Below are positions 1 to 10,683 of a stretch of DNA of 64,000 nt, piece after piece. The stretch lies in contig LNAC01001208.1 of assembly GCA_002007465.1 (NCBI GenBank), forward strand, positions 69,707 through 133,706, read 5' to 3'. Position 1 is the stretch's first letter; each line of letters starts with the position of its first letter. Source of the DNA: Ailurus styani (taxonomy: Eukaryota > Chordata > Mammalia > Carnivora > Ailuridae). The notes below the pieces were generated by a model. The model saw only the letters and a list, made by a program, of their open reading frames with translations, was not told where the DNA came from and ran no database searches. A program made the translations under genes and the position numbers.

Positions 1-1631
1 GTTGGATCCTATTGGCTAGTAATTTGGTGAGAATTTTTTCATCCATGTTCATCAGGGATGTTGGTCTGTAATTCCCCTTTTTGATGGGGTCTTTGTCTGG
101 GATCAAGGTAATGCTGGCCTCATCAAATAAGTTTGGAAGTTTTCCTTCCATTTCTGTCTTTTGGAAGTTTCAGGAGAATAGTTATTACTTCTTCTTTAAA
201 TGTTTGGTAGAAATCCCATGGGAAGCTGGTGCCGGGCTCTTGTCTTTTTCGGGGATTTTTGATGACTGCTTCAATCTCCTTACTGGTTATGGGTCTGTTC
301 AGGTTTTCTATTTCTTCCTGGTTCAGTTTTGGTATTTTATATTTCTCTAGGGATGCATCCGTTTCTTCCAGATTGTCAAGTTTGCTGGTGTAGAGTTGCT
401 CATAATATGTTCTTATAATTGTTTGTATTTCGTTGGTGTTGGTTATGATCTCTCCTCTCTCATTCATGATTTTATTAATTTGTGTACTTTCTCTTTTCTT
501 TTTTTGATAAATCTGGTCAGATGTTTATCAATCTTATTAATTCTTTTAAAAAACCATCTCCTAGTTTGGTTGATTTGTTCTACTATTATTTTGGTTTCTA
601 TTTCATTGATTTCTGCTCTGATCTTTATTATTTCTCTTCTGCTGGGTTTAGGTTTTCTTTGCTGTTCTTTCTCCAGCTCCTTTAGGTGTAGGGTTAGATT
701 GTGTACTTGAGACCTTTCTTTTTTCTTGAGAGACTTGTATTGGCATATACTTTCCTCTCAGGACCTCCTTTGCTGTGTCCCAAAGATTTTGAAGAGTTGT
801 GTTTTCATTTTCATTTGTTTCCATGAATTTTTTAAATTCTTCTTTAATTTACTGGTTGACCCATTCATTCTTTAGTAGGATGTTCTTTAGCCTCCATGTA
901 TTTGAGTTCTTTCCAACTTTCCTCTTGTGGTTGAGTTCTAGTTTCAGAGCATTATGGTCTGAAAATATGCAGGGAATGATCCCAATCTTTTGGTACCGGT
1001 TGAGACCTGTTTTGTGCCCCAGGATGTGATCTATTCTGGAGAATGTTCCATGTGCACTGGAGAAGAATGAGTATTCTTTTGCTTTGGGATGGAATGTTCT
1101 AAATGTAGCTGGTCCAGTGTGTCATTTAAAGCCTTTATAATTCCTTGTTGATCTTTTGCTTAGATGACCTGTCCATTTCATTTGGGGGGGGTTAAAGTTC
1201 CCTACTATTATTGTATTATTTTTAGTGTGTTTCTTTCATTTTGTTATTAATTGGTTTATATAATTGGCTGCTCCCACGTTAGGGGCATAGATATTTAAGA
1301 TTGTTAGATCTTCTTGTTGNGTTGAACAAACCCTTTAAGTATGATGTAATGTCCTTCCTCATCTCTTATTATAGTCTTTGGCTTAAATCTAATTTAACTG
1401 ATATAAGGATTGCCACCCCAGCTTTCTTTGATGTCCATTAGCATGGTAAATTGTTTTCCACCCCCTCACTTTAAATCTGGAGGTGTCTTTGTGTGTAAGA
1501 TGAGTTTCTTGTAGACAGCATATCGATGGGTCTTGTTTTTTTATCCATTCTGATACCCTGTGTCTTTTAGTTGGGGCATTTAGTCCATTTACATTCAGAG
1601 TAACTATTGAGAGATATACATTTAGAGCCAT
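1..1631 (-). pseudogene. L1 ORF2 fragment: endonuclease and start of reverse transcriptase
   Basis: ORF2 encodes the endonuclease/reverse transcriptase that drives L1 retrotransposition. The ATG lies at 1629-1631. The first 80 codons hold the APE-type endonuclease motifs: TLNVNGLNAP (the metal/DNA-binding Asn) and LQETHL (the catalytic Glu, residue 42 here, equivalent to Glu43 in human L1). The frame then breaks near 1430. Around 123-467 the ORF2 peptide returns with TSKEIEAVIKN and FYQTFKEE, the N-terminal edge of the reverse transcriptase domain. An N at 1320 and several frameshifts lie between. It cannot make a working protein. The finger-palm motif and the rest of ORF2 are outside the window. 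Confidence 0.9.
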
Positions 1632-1710
1632 TGTATTGCCTGTAAGGTGACTGTTACTGTATATTGTGTTTCTTCCTTTCTGGTCTATGTTTCTTTTAGG
1701 TTCTCTTTGC

Positions 1711-2770
1711 TTAGAGGACCCCTTTCAATATTTCCTGTAGGGCTGGCTTGGTGTTTGCAAATTCCTTGAGTTTTTGTTTGTCCTGGAAGATTTTTATCTC
1801 TCCTTCTATTTTCAGTGAGAGCCTAGCTGGATATAGTATTCTTGGCTGCAGATTTTTCTCATTTAGTGCTCTGAATACATCATGCCAGCTCTTTCTGGCC
1901 TGCCAGGTCTCTGTGGATAGGTCTGCTGACAATCTAATATTTCTACCATTGTATGTTATAGACCTCTTGTCCCGAGCTGCTTTCAGGATTTTCTCTTTGT
2001 CACTGAGACTTGTGAGTTTTACTATTAGATGATGGGGTGTGGACCTATTTTTATTGATTTTGGGGGGGTTCTCTGGTGCCTCCTGGATTTTGATGCTTGT
2101 TCCCTTTGCCAGATTAGGGAAATTCTGTATTAAGATCTGCTCCAATATACCTTCTGGCCCTCTCTCAATCTCGTCCTCTTCTGGGATCCCAATTATTCTA
2201 ATATTGTTTCGTCTTATGGCATCACTTATCTCTCGAATTCTCTCCTCATGGTCCAGTAGTTGTNGTTTATCTCTATTTTTCTCAACTTCTTTTTTTTTTA
2301 ATTTACTTGACACAGAGAGAGAGATCACAAGTAGGCAGAGAAGCAGGCAGAGAGAGGAGGAAGCAGACTCCCTGCTGAGCAGAGAGCCCAATGCGGGCCT
2401 CAATCCCAGGACCCTGGGATCATGACCTGAGCCAAAGGCAGAGGCTTTAACGCACTGAGCCACCCAGGCGCCCACTTTTTCTCAACTTCTTTATTCTCCA
2501 TCATTTGGTCTTCTATATTACTAATTCTGTCTTCTGTTTCATTTATCCTAGCAGTAAAAGCCTCCATTTTTTATTTGTCTTGTTTATATTTTAGTTCTTT
2601 TATTTACCCAGAAAGGGATTCTCTAGTATCTTCCATGCTTTTTGCGAGCCCAGCTAGCACCTTGATAATCATCATTCTGAACTCTAGTTCTGACATTTTA
2701 CTAATGTCTGTATTGATTATGTCCCTAGCTGTTAATACTGCCTCTTGTTCTCTTTTTTTGAGGTGAGTTT
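1711..2770 (-). pseudogene. L1 ORF1 (RNA-binding chaperone), split by a SINE
   Basis: ORF1p is the trimeric RNA-binding protein of the L1 ribonucleoprotein. The minus strand 2270-1711 encodes the RRM-like part (NIRIIGIPEEDE, then ILEQILIQNFPN) and the C-terminal domain (ADLSTETWQARKSWHDVF, ending in LQEILKGVL and a TAA). The N-terminal coiled-coil part is upstream, at about 2480-2770. A CAN-SINE at 2293-2475 separates the two, and the fused frame reads SINE sequence at its start. The N at 2264 also falls in the coding part. The stop is 80 bases before the ORF2 ATG, the usual bicistronic L1 spacing. Defective by insertion. Confidence 0.88.
2293..2475 (-). mobile_element. CAN-SINE (tRNA-derived) inserted in L1-1 ORF1
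   Basis: On the plus strand it reads poly-T, a GA-rich block, CCCTGCTGAGCAGAGAGCCC, CCCAGGACCCTGGGATCATG and finally GAGCCACCCAGGCGCCC, the reverse complement of a mustelid-type CAN-SINE. It is flanked by a 17-bp TSD, TTTTTCTCAACTTCTTT, at 2276-2292 and 2476-2492. The tRNA-like A and B boxes lie at the right end. It is younger than the L1 it interrupts. Confidence 0.95.
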
Positions 2771-4456
2771 TTCTGCCTTGTCATTTTATCCAGATAAGAA
2801 TAGATGAATGAGAGGACAAAATATTAAAAGGGTAGCAATGACCCTTGAAAAACATACACTAACCAAATCGGACCTGGAACTAGGGGAAAAAAGGAGAAAA
2901 AATATATATATATTAGACGGGTGAATAGAACAGAGCCACACACTTGATTTTGGGTGTATTTTGGTCTGTTAAAAGAAACTGCTTCCCAAAATTTTAAAGA
3001 ATGAAAAACATATATATAAGAAAATAAGGATAAACATGATGAAGGGATGGAATATGAGTGTAAAGATGAAAATTGAAAAAGATTCTAAAAAGGGAATTAA
3101 TATGATAAGAACTTGTTTGAAAAAATAAAAAAAAGAGAGGAAAGAATGTGTTCAGGCTGGAGACTAGAACAAATCCATGCACTAGACTTAGCATATATTT
3201 TGATCTGTTTCTTCTATAAACTGTATCCCAAAATTTTAAAGAGAGAAAAACTTATATATATACACATAAAATAAGGTTAAATACAATGAAGGGATGGAAT
3301 ATGAGTATAACAATGAAAATTAAAAAATATTTTAAAAAAAGTATTGATAAAATAGTTAAGAAACATTAAAATAGGAAAGAAGAAAAATTTAAAAAGATAG
3401 GAAGGGAAAAAATCCATGAATTCTATGTGCTGTATTCCAGTAGCTCTGAAGTTTTGCAGTTCTCATTGATCTGTGAACTTGGTCTTGGCTGGATATTCTT
3501 GCTGATCTTCTGAGGGAGGGACCTGTTGCAGTGATTTTCAAATGTCTTTGCCCGAGGTGGAAGTGCACTGCCTTCACCAGGGGCCAGAATAAGTAATCTG
3601 CTTGGTTCACTCTCTGGAGCTTTTGTACCCTAAATGCTTTCTGTACCACTTTGCAGGACAGGAATGAAGATGGTGGCCTCAGAATCTCTGACCTGGAGGA
3701 GCCCAGTGTTTGGGGCCCTACTCCTCATTGTGCTCTCAGAGAAAAGCAGTCCATCCTTCCCGTCTCCCTGGTCTCTGGCCGCACTCTGTGTGCACCCAGC
3801 CTGTGACCTAGTGTTTCTATCTCTGATGCACAGCCCCATTTGGAGTCTCCAAACCAACCAGATTCCTGCAGTGTGCTCCTGCCCTGCTCCTCCTGGAGGA
3901 AGAAGGTGAGTCTCCCTGAATCTGCTGCTTGTTGGGTCCCTGCTCAAAGAGCAATGGCCCGACTGTGCTAGGGATCACAGTTTAAAGTAACCCCAAGCTG
4001 AGAGCCCACCACTCGGCTCTTTCTCTGCAGCCAGCTTCCCTGCTCTGATACCTGGGAGCTCTGTCATACTCAGGCACCCCCGGTCTTTTTGTGTCCCTGT
4101 GGTTCCTGACACCACACCCTCCCCACAAGGGCTCCACCCTCTGCTTAGCCTCTGGAGCGATGTCCCTCAGTGGAGCAGACTTCTAAAAGTTCCAATTTTG
4201 TATTCTGCTGTTCTACTGCTTGGTGGGAGCCAGCCCCTCCCATAGTGGTCTATCTTCCCATATATTGCTTTGGATTAACTTCTCCACACGTCCTACCTTC
4301 CAGAAAGTGGTTGCTTTTCTGTTTATAGAATTGCTGCTCTTCTTCTATCTCCTGTTGAGTTTTAGTTGTTCAGAATGGTTTGATAACTATCTAGCTGAAC
4401 TCCTGGGACCCAATGATATTTAGGTCTCCTACTCCTCTGCCATCTTGCTCCTCCCC
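2771..4456 (-). promoter_or_regulatory. L1-1 5'UTR with internal promoter region
   Basis: This 1.7-kb stretch lies between ORF1 and the L1 5' end. It is alignable by eye with the 5'UTR of L1-2 (17720-19287), for example around 3410-3470 against 18236-18290. It is A-rich on the ORF1 side and GC-richer near the 5' end, as is usual for L1. Two related units of about 240 bp lie at about 2921-3160 and 3161-3398. Reading frames here, such as 3389-3649 and 3634-3909, are not conserved L1 genes. Whether it still has promoter activity cannot be told. Confidence 0.8.
4439..4447 (-). promoter_or_regulatory. YY1-type site at L1-1 5' end
   Basis: The minus strand reads CAAGATGGC within the first 20 bases of the element. 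In human L1 the same position carries the YY1 site that fixes accurate transcription start. Intact core here; function is inferred. Confidence 0.6.
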
Positions 4457-4950
4457 AAGAGTTCCTTCTTTTTTATGACCAAGTAATATGCCATTGTATG
4501 TGTGGGTGTATGTGTGTGTATACCACATTTCTTTATCCATTTATCCATCAGTGGATACCCAGGTTTTTTCATTTGTCTTGGTTATTGTAGAAACGTTGCA
4601 AATGAACATGGGGACACAGATGTCTCTTTAAAATAGTGATTTTGTTTCCTGTTGATATAATTCCAGAAGTGGAGTTGCTGGGTCATATGGTAGTTTTATT
4701 TTTAATTTTTTGAGAAACCTACTTACTGATTCCCACAGTGGCTGCACAAATTTACATTCCTAACAATGGTGCACAAGGGTTCCTTTTTTCATTTTTTAAC
4801 ATCCTCGCCAACATTTCTTACCTCTTGTCTTTTTAATGACAGTCATTCTAACAGGTGTGAGAGAATATCTCACCATGGTTCTAGTTTGCATTTTTGTGAT
4901 GATTGCCCTGGGTTTTTAATTTCCAACGTGTATGTATACATTGATCATTC
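4457..4950 (-). mobile_element. Old L1 3'-ORF2 relic, antisense
   Basis: The sequence follows the antisense of the ORF2 C-terminal region, including the block rich in CCATTGTATG, TTTATCCATTTATCC and TTGCTGGGTCATATGGTAG. It is clearly more diverged than L1-1, which was inserted beside or into it. No open frame remains. Confidence 0.75.
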
Positions 4951-5719
4951 CTGTCAGGGTGAATACTACTATTCATTAGAAGAATATAGGTCAAGGAGAG
5001 TTGGGCTTGGTTCATGCTAAAGAAATGAGGGAATTATTGTTATTAATGAATTTTGGAGACTGTGGTGGGTTCTCTGATGAACTGTCTGGATCCACCTTGT
5101 GGAAGTGTAATTCTTCCAGCTTCTGGGAGTGCTGCTGTCAGATAGTCCTTAGTTGTCAGCCCTTGTGGAGACTGGCTGGTTCAAGGTCAGTCCTCCTGCC
5201 AGGGCCAGCCTGTATCCAGTCATTGGTCAAGGTGGGGTATGAAAGCCTGGCCCTCTGCTCCCTGAGGAGTCAGCACTGGAGGCCACATGAGCACCAGAAC
5301 TCCCCATGAGATTGGTTGAGTGTTGGACTGTATCACAGCTCAGCTTTTCGCTCTGCCCCAACCTACTTGCATCCCTTCCTTTCTACAAACATTGACCCCA
5401 AAGGCCCTCCCCAGAAAACCCCCTACAAGCTAATATTAATTCCAGAGTCTGCCTTCCAGGAAACCCAACCCTTAACAATGACATTTTCCATGACATCTCT
5501 GTTAATAGTAACTCCCAGCGAGGGAAGCCCTCTTTTGCATCTTGCAAGTTGGATTTGTCCTAGTGTCAAACTTTTCTGTTCAACAGGCTTTCTTTAGTTG
5601 GAAATTCCAAGAAGCCTCAGTGTTTAGAACACTGCTCTTCTTAAGTTTTCAGGGAGAGGGCCAACACACATTTCCCAGTGACACATCTGTTCTGCAGCTA
5701 GGGAGAGAGTTTGTTTGCT
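4951..5719. other. No recognised feature
   Basis: No repeat or gene was recognised. Short open frames (5001-5309, 5316-5597) show no known domain, no codon bias and no splice context, so I treat them as chance. Confidence 0.4.
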
Positions 5720-6040
5720 TTTAAATCGAGATATAAATTATATACAGTAAAATGCAGATTTTAAATGCATAGTTTAATGAGTTTTGACAAATGTTTATGC
5801 CTGTGTAACCAATACACCCATCCCAATAGAAAACATCTCCCTTACCCCCCAAAGTTTACTTGTGCCCCTTTCCCAGTCAATAATTTCATCGTCTTTTCCA
5901 GAGGCAACACCTATTCTGATTTCTATCACCACAGGTTTGTATGGCCTCTTATGCAATTTCACATGAATGGGATCATATGTTGTGTACTCTTTTGTATCTG
6001 GTTTCTTTCCCTTAATAGAATGATTCTGAGTTTCACTCAT
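5720..6040 (-). mobile_element. Ancient L1/HAL1-like relic, part 1
   Basis: Starts GATATAAATTATATACAGTA and follows the widespread antisense L1M/HAL1-like pattern (CAAATGTTTATGCCTGTGTA, then GAAAACATCTCCC). It is interrupted by an LTR at 6041 and resumes at about 6403. Confidence 0.6.
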
Positions 6041-6402
6041 TGTCTCAGTTTGGGTTGCTATGCTAAAATACCATCGACTGGGTGCCTAAACAACAGACAT
6101 TTATTTCTCACAGTTGTGGAGGCTGGAAGCCTGAAATCAAGGTGCCAGTGTGGTGAGATCTGGTGAGAGCTCTCTTGCTGGCTTGTAGCTGGCCATCATC
6201 TTGCTATATGTTCTCATATAGCAGAGAGAGGAAGCAGTGTACTTTCTCATGTCTCTCCCAGCAAGGGCACTAATCCCATTATGAGAGTTTCACCCTCAGG
6301 ACCTAATTATCTCTCATATGTCCCATTTCCAAGTACTATCACATTGGGCACTAGGATTTCAACATAAGAACTTTTGGGGACACCAACATTCAGTCTATAT
6401 CA
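6041..6402 (-). mobile_element. MLT1-type solo LTR (ERVL-MaLR)
   Basis: The plus strand reads TGTCTCAGTTTGGGTTGCTA, then ACTGGGTGCCTAAACAACAG, TTTATTTCTCACAGTTGTGG and, near the end, CCAACATTCAGTCTATATCA. This is the reverse complement of an MLT1A-like LTR. There is no internal region. It sits inside the L1-like relic and is therefore younger than it. Confidence 0.8.
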
Positions 6403-6770
6403 TTCAAGTTATTGCATATATTATAAGTGTCATGCTTTTATTGCTGAGAAGTATTCATTGTTGGGATGTGCTGCAGCTTACCCATTCTTTTGCTGATGAA
6501 CATTTCAGTTGTTTCTAGTCTTTGGCTATTTAAACAGTCATGTAGAAGTGTTTGTGTGGGCGTATGTTTTCATTTCCTTTCGGTAACAGAGAGAGGAATT
6601 GGTGGGTTGTAGGCAAATGCATGATTGACTTTATAAGAAACTGCTGAACAGTATTTGACAGTGGTGGTATTTATTAACCCTTCCCAGAGTGAGAGTTTAG
6701 CTATTTGATTGTCTCTCGATTCATAGACTTGATTCATTGTTGGAACAAATGGTGATCTTGCTCTTTGTTG
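6403..6770 (-). mobile_element. Ancient L1/HAL1-like relic, part 2
   Basis: Continues the relic broken at 6040. TTGCTGAGAAGTATTCATTG and ACCCATTCTTTTGCTGATGA are the usual antisense blocks, followed by a degraded stretch around 6600-6770. No coding potential. Confidence 0.55.
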
Positions 6771-7869
6771 TACTTTTCTGTCAAGCCCCTCTAATGTTAG
6801 AAAAGGAGGAAGTCATACTTCGGAGATGGAGAGTGGCCTGAAGCGCCTCACCAAGCACCAGTGAGTCTCATGGTTTATCCTAAAGTTTTCTGGAAACTTG
6901 AGTTCTATTCCAGGGTGTATCTGTTTTTGTTTGTTTGTTTGTTTTTGTTTTTGTTTTTGTTTTAAGCGAAAGTATTGGAGCTACATTCCCCATCCCCAGC
7001 CAGATGCGTTGAGGTGTACCCTGGGGATTTAAACCTGTTCTTGACAAACAAACAACTAGCCATGTCCTTTCTTTTACAGATTACACCTCACCTGCAGGGA
7101 GGTCAGCTAGGTTCTCTAAGGTCACATGGCTGTTTAATGAAAGAGTCAATTACTAGAACCCAATTTTCTTAACCAGAAGCCAAGAAAAATAAACTTCTAG
7201 AGAGCTGGTTCACTCCCTATACCCTGGTCACTCCTCCTTATTCTTCAAGTAGAGGCAGTGAGAGATTTGGCTGAATGCTCTTTTCTTTGCTAAGGAGTGT
7301 TTTGTAATGTTTTAGAACTGATGAAACCTTGCCTCCAGTTCCTCTGAAGGAAGAAAAGGGCTTTAGTTTTCCAAGCAAATAAAACCACCTTCCCCTTTAA
7401 GCAGCTTCACAATATAAGCACACATGAAATTCACATGGAATAAACTGTTAATATACTAAAGGGGATGCCAGCAAGTGGCAATAGTGATTAGAAACACAAC
7501 CATCAAACTGCAGGAAACTGCCCAGAAATAGCAGCCTCCTCCAACCCCCTGATGGGGAGATTAGCATGTAAGGAGGAGATGACAGTGACGTGGGGGGACA
7601 TCTGGTTCTGTGTTCTATCTATTGTCAGAGCAAGAGTCTCTTCTTCTCATTGTATACAAGAGGTTAGCAGGACCTAGCCAGACTCACACCTTGGACTGAC
7701 TCACATCATGGAAGCTGCACTGACAGGACCCTGCTGCTTAAGGGTTCTGAGCTGGCCTGTAGGTGTCCACCCCAAACACCAGCCCTCTGCACACCCAGTG
7801 TACAGAGGGGTGAGTTCCATGCCATGATGGTTTCATCACCAGGCATCTTGGGATGGTGGAAAGAGAAGA
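6771..7869. other. Mostly unrecognised sequence
   Basis: Nothing was recognised except a (GTTT)n/(GTTTTT)n tract and a possible 60-base exon-like segment at 6801-6860 (see findings). No long frame. Confidence 0.4.
6923..6965 (+). repeat. (GTTT)n/(GTTTTT)n simple repeat
   Basis: About ten GTTT or GTTTTT units in a row; possibly the T tail of an old retroelement, but no body is recognisable beside it. Confidence 0.8.
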
Positions 7870-7955
7870 TGTGAATTCTAGTAGTAATACTGCCATGAAC
7901 TGTGTGACTTTGGGCAAGTCATTCCACCTCACTGGAAGTGTTTCCTCATCTATAA
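7870..7955 (+). mobile_element. MIR fragment, interrupted by SINE
   Basis: TGTGTGACTTTGGGCAAGTC, then TTTCCTCATCTATAAAAGAA, is the conserved MIR core. A CAN-SINE is inserted just after it. Confidence 0.75.
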
Positions 7956-7975
7956 AAGAAAGGGTTATTTATTTA

Positions 7976-8166
7976 TTTAAAAGATTTTATTTATTTATTT
8001 GACACAGAGAGAGAGATCATAAGTAGGCAGAGAGGCAGGCAGAGAGAGAGGGGGAAGCAGGCTTCCTGCTGAGCTGAGAGCCCAATAAGGGATTTGATCC
8101 CAGGACCCTGAGATCATGACCTGAGCCAAAGGCAGAGGCTTAACCCACTGAGCCACCCAGGCACCC
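7976..8166 (-). mobile_element. CAN-SINE, antisense
   Basis: T-rich start with TTTATTTATT, GA-rich block, CTTCCTGCTGAGCTGAGAGC and terminal GAGCCACCCAGGCACCC. A 20-bp near-perfect TSD starting AAGAAAGGGTTA lies at 7956-7975 and 8167-8186. Confidence 0.95.
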
Positions 8167-8186
8167 AAGAAAGGGTTACTTATTTA

Positions 8187-8290
8187 CTCATTCATTCTTT
8201 GTCTCCTGAGCTCAAAAGACAATGATTAAGCACATGCTATGTACCTGGCACAATGATAAGCTCTGGGGATAGAAAATGAATAAGATAGGG
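8187..8290. mobile_element. MIR- or L2-like ancient repeat
   Basis: Contains GCACATGCTATGTACCTGGC followed by a CTCTGGGGATA block, typical of ancient mammalian MIR/L2-type repeats. The family is uncertain. Confidence 0.5.
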
Positions 8291-8344
8291 TTCCTAAGCA
8301 CAGGAACTTGGGTAAGTTGCATTAATGACCTAAGTCTTCATCCC

Positions 8345-8770
8345 ACCCTGTATCTAATCTATCCCTTTAACATTTGATTTTTAGCCCTCCCAATAAATAG
8401 GTGGAGTCTATTTCCTCAGCTATTGACTTTGGCTAGATCTTGGGACTTGCTTGGGATCATAGAATGTGGTAGAGATAACAGTGTGCCAATTCTGAGCCTA
8501 GGCCTTAAGAGACCTTGGCATGTTTTCTTCTTGCCTCTGCCATTGCCGTGAGAAGTACATGCACAGTCTAGCCCACTGGTTCCAGGAGGAGGATGAGAGA
8601 CACATGGAGTAGAGCCATGCCAGCTGAGGCCAACGTGATCAGCTGACCCTCAGTTAACTCACAGACACAGAAGCAGGCCAAGTCAGGATCAGCAGAGCCT
8701 CTCAGCCCAGATCAGCACATTCCTAGCTGACCTATTGGTTACCTGTTGGTGGCCATAGTTAGCTGTACAG
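8345..8770 (+). mobile_element. MaLR/MLT1-type LTR, diverged
   Basis: Order of blocks: TTGACTTTGGCTAGATCTTG, ATAGAATGTGGTAGAGATAA, CCTAGGCCTTAAGAGACC, GGATGAGAGACACATGGAGT, and repeats of CAGCTGA and CCCAG. This is the MLT1-like LTR pattern in plus orientation. No internal retroviral genes are nearby. Confidence 0.65.
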
Positions 8771-9353
8771 AGCTCTCAGGTCATCAGACATATTCATACA
8801 GTGGGACAGTTCTCTGATAGAGGGTAATGGAATGATGAAGAGATGGAGGTGGGCTATATAGATTCAGAGGGGCAGTAAGCCTTAAGTGGGGCTCAGAGAA
8901 GGTCCAAGGAAAAGAAAAGCCTTTAGTCAGTCCTGGATGATGAGAAGAACATAGATGAAATGGGGAGAAGGGGAGCTGGACCAAAGATCAAAAACTGTTT
9001 GCTTGAAGTGTGAGTATAGTTGAGTTATATTTTATTTGACCTGCATAGAATTTTGGAATTTTTAAATTTGTTGCCAACATTTAGAAATGAAAAGATTTCT
9101 TATTAAAATTCAGATTTTGCCTTTTCTAGAAAAATGGAAAAATCTGGAAACCCTGGGCCTGCCTCCTTGCTTGGCAAAAATGTCTTGGAGGGGAGTAGTG
9201 AATGCCTCTTTAGAAAGGTTCTGTTCCCTTTCATTCTATAGTCCCTTGGTCATTCTACTTCACTCATTTATGAAACTTCCTACTCCCACAATCATCTGAG
9301 TCTGCACATCCTTGACGTGATCATCTTCATGATCCCTGCTGGTTTAAAGTCAC
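8771..9353. other. No recognised feature
   Basis: AT-rich with no recognised repeat. The frame at 9087-9299 has no known domain. Around 9060-9170 there may be an old DNA-transposon fragment, not identified. Confidence 0.35.
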
Positions 9354-9602
9354 TATTCCCTTGACTCTGTCCCTTGACTCTGCATCTGTTCTTTTTTCAT
9401 ATCTTTTTTAAATTAAAATTTAAATTTTGAGGTAATTATAGATTCCACATGCCATTATAAGAAATAATATGGTGAAANTATTCCCTTGACTCTGTCCCTT
9501 GACTCTGCATCTGTTCTTTTTTCATATCTTTTTAAAATTTAAATTTAAATTTTGAGGTAATTATAGATTCCACATGCCATTATAAGAAATAATATGGTGA
9601 AA
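9354..9602. repeat. 124-bp direct duplication around a single N
   Basis: 9354-9477 and 9479-9602 are nearly identical and separated by one N at 9478. The small differences lie in a T/A run. This looks like two unmerged contig ends rather than a real tandem duplication. Confidence 0.85.
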
Positions 9603-10066
9603 GTTTGCATATCCTTTATCCAGTTTCTCACAATGATAATGCCTTAAAAAATTACGGTACAATATTACAATCAGAATTTTGATATTGATACAACCTACCC
9701 ACTCACCCATCTTGTTTAGATTTTCCCAGTTTTACTTGTACTCATTTGTATGTGTCTATCTAGTTCTATAAAATTTTATCACATGTGTAGGTTTGTGTAT
9801 TCACCATTGCTATAATACAGAACATTTCCATCCCCATGAAGACTCCTCATGTTGCTTTTTACAGCAATATCCATTTTCCTTCCATTCTCTGGACCCACCC
9901 CTCCATGCTTACCTCCTCCTGGCAAATACTATTCTGTTCTCTGTTTCTATAATGGGATTATACAGTATGTAACTTTTAGGACAGACTTTTTTTTCACTCA
10001 GTGTAATTTCCTGGAGACTTAAACAAGTTGAGGTGGGTATCAATAGTTTATTCTTCTTTACTGTGT

Positions 10067-10107
10067 AGATTTGCGCAGTGGCAGTATCATAGCCAATGAG
10101 GTTTATC
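10067..10107 (+). pseudogene. U4 snRNA 5' fragment (retropseudogene)
   Basis: Forty-one bases match the 5' end of spliceosomal U4 snRNA, including TTGCGCAGTGGCAGTATC and AGCCAATGAGGTTTATC, with only about two changes. The rest of U4 (Sm site, 3' stem-loops) is missing, and there is no poly-A tail. A 14-bp TSD, TCTTCTTTACTGTG, flanks it at 10052-10065 and 10106-10119, so it was inserted as a truncated RNA copy. There is no U snRNA promoter upstream, so it is not a gene. Confidence 0.88.
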
Positions 10108-10478
10108 TTCTTTACTGTGAGTACATTCCATGGTATGGATGTATCAGTTTAACTGTTCATGTTGAAAGACATCTGGAATATTTCCAAATTTTGGTTCCTA
10201 TGAATAAAGCTGCTGTGAACATTCATGTGCCAATTTTTGTAAGAACATAAATTTTCATTTCTCTGGGACAAATGCCCAAGGGTACAGTTTCTGGATCATA
10301 TCAGTAATTTCATATTTAGTTTTATAAGAAGCTATCAAACTGCTTTCCAGAGTGGATGTGCCATTTCCCATTCCCACAGCAATGTGATCCAGTTTCTCCA
10401 CATGATTGCCAACATTTGGTGTTGTCACTCTTTTTAAATTTTAGTCATTCTGCTAGGTTTGCAGTGATATCTCATTGT

Positions 10479-10683
10479 GTTTTTTTTTTAAGATTTTATT
10501 TATTCATTTGACACACAGAGAGAGATTACAAGTAGGCAGAGAGGCAGGCAGAGAGAGAGGAGAGAGGAGGAAGCAGGCTCCCTGCTGAGCAAAGAGCCCA
10601 ATGTGGGCCTCGATCCCAGGACCCTGGGATCATGACCTGAGCCGAAGGCAGTGGCTTTAACCCACTGAGCCACCCAGGCGCCC
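10479..10683 (-). mobile_element. CAN-SINE, antisense
   Basis: Poly-T, GA-rich block, CTCCCTGCTGAGCAAAGAGC, CCCAGGACCCTGGGATCATG, and terminal GAGCCACCCAGGCGCCC. TSD TCTCATTGT at 10470-10478 and 10684-10692. Confidence 0.93.

Larger units (their letters stand above)
1..4456 (-). mobile_element. LINE-1 (L1-1), 5' half, antisense; 3' half lies left of window
   Basis: Reading the minus strand, the element begins near 4456 with GGGGAGGAGCAAGATGGC, the classical L1 5' start. It continues through a 1.7-kb 5'UTR, ORF1 (2770 to 1711), an 80-base spacer and ORF2 from 1631 to the window edge. The order and spacing match full-length mammalian L1. The copy is dead: ORF2 loses frame after about 65 codons and ORF1 carries a SINE. 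The downstream TSD copy should begin after 4456 (AAGAGTTCCTTC); its partner would lie left of the window. Confidence 0.95.

Noticed and set aside
3389..3947. Overlapping frames on both strands in the L1-1 5'UTR
   Set aside because: The corresponding L1-2 region (18247-18815) has frames of unrelated length and phase, so they are not conserved; mammalian L1 5'UTRs do not normally encode a third conserved protein here.
5001..5309. 102-codon plus-strand frame
   Set aside because: No domain, no codon bias and no supporting context.
9354..9602. Genuine tandem duplication
   Set aside because: The junction is exactly one N and the same pattern occurs at several other places, so an assembly join is far more likely.
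10067..10107. Functional U4 snRNA gene
   Set aside because: Only the first 41 bases are present; the Sm site and 3' stem-loops are missing, and there is no snRNA promoter.
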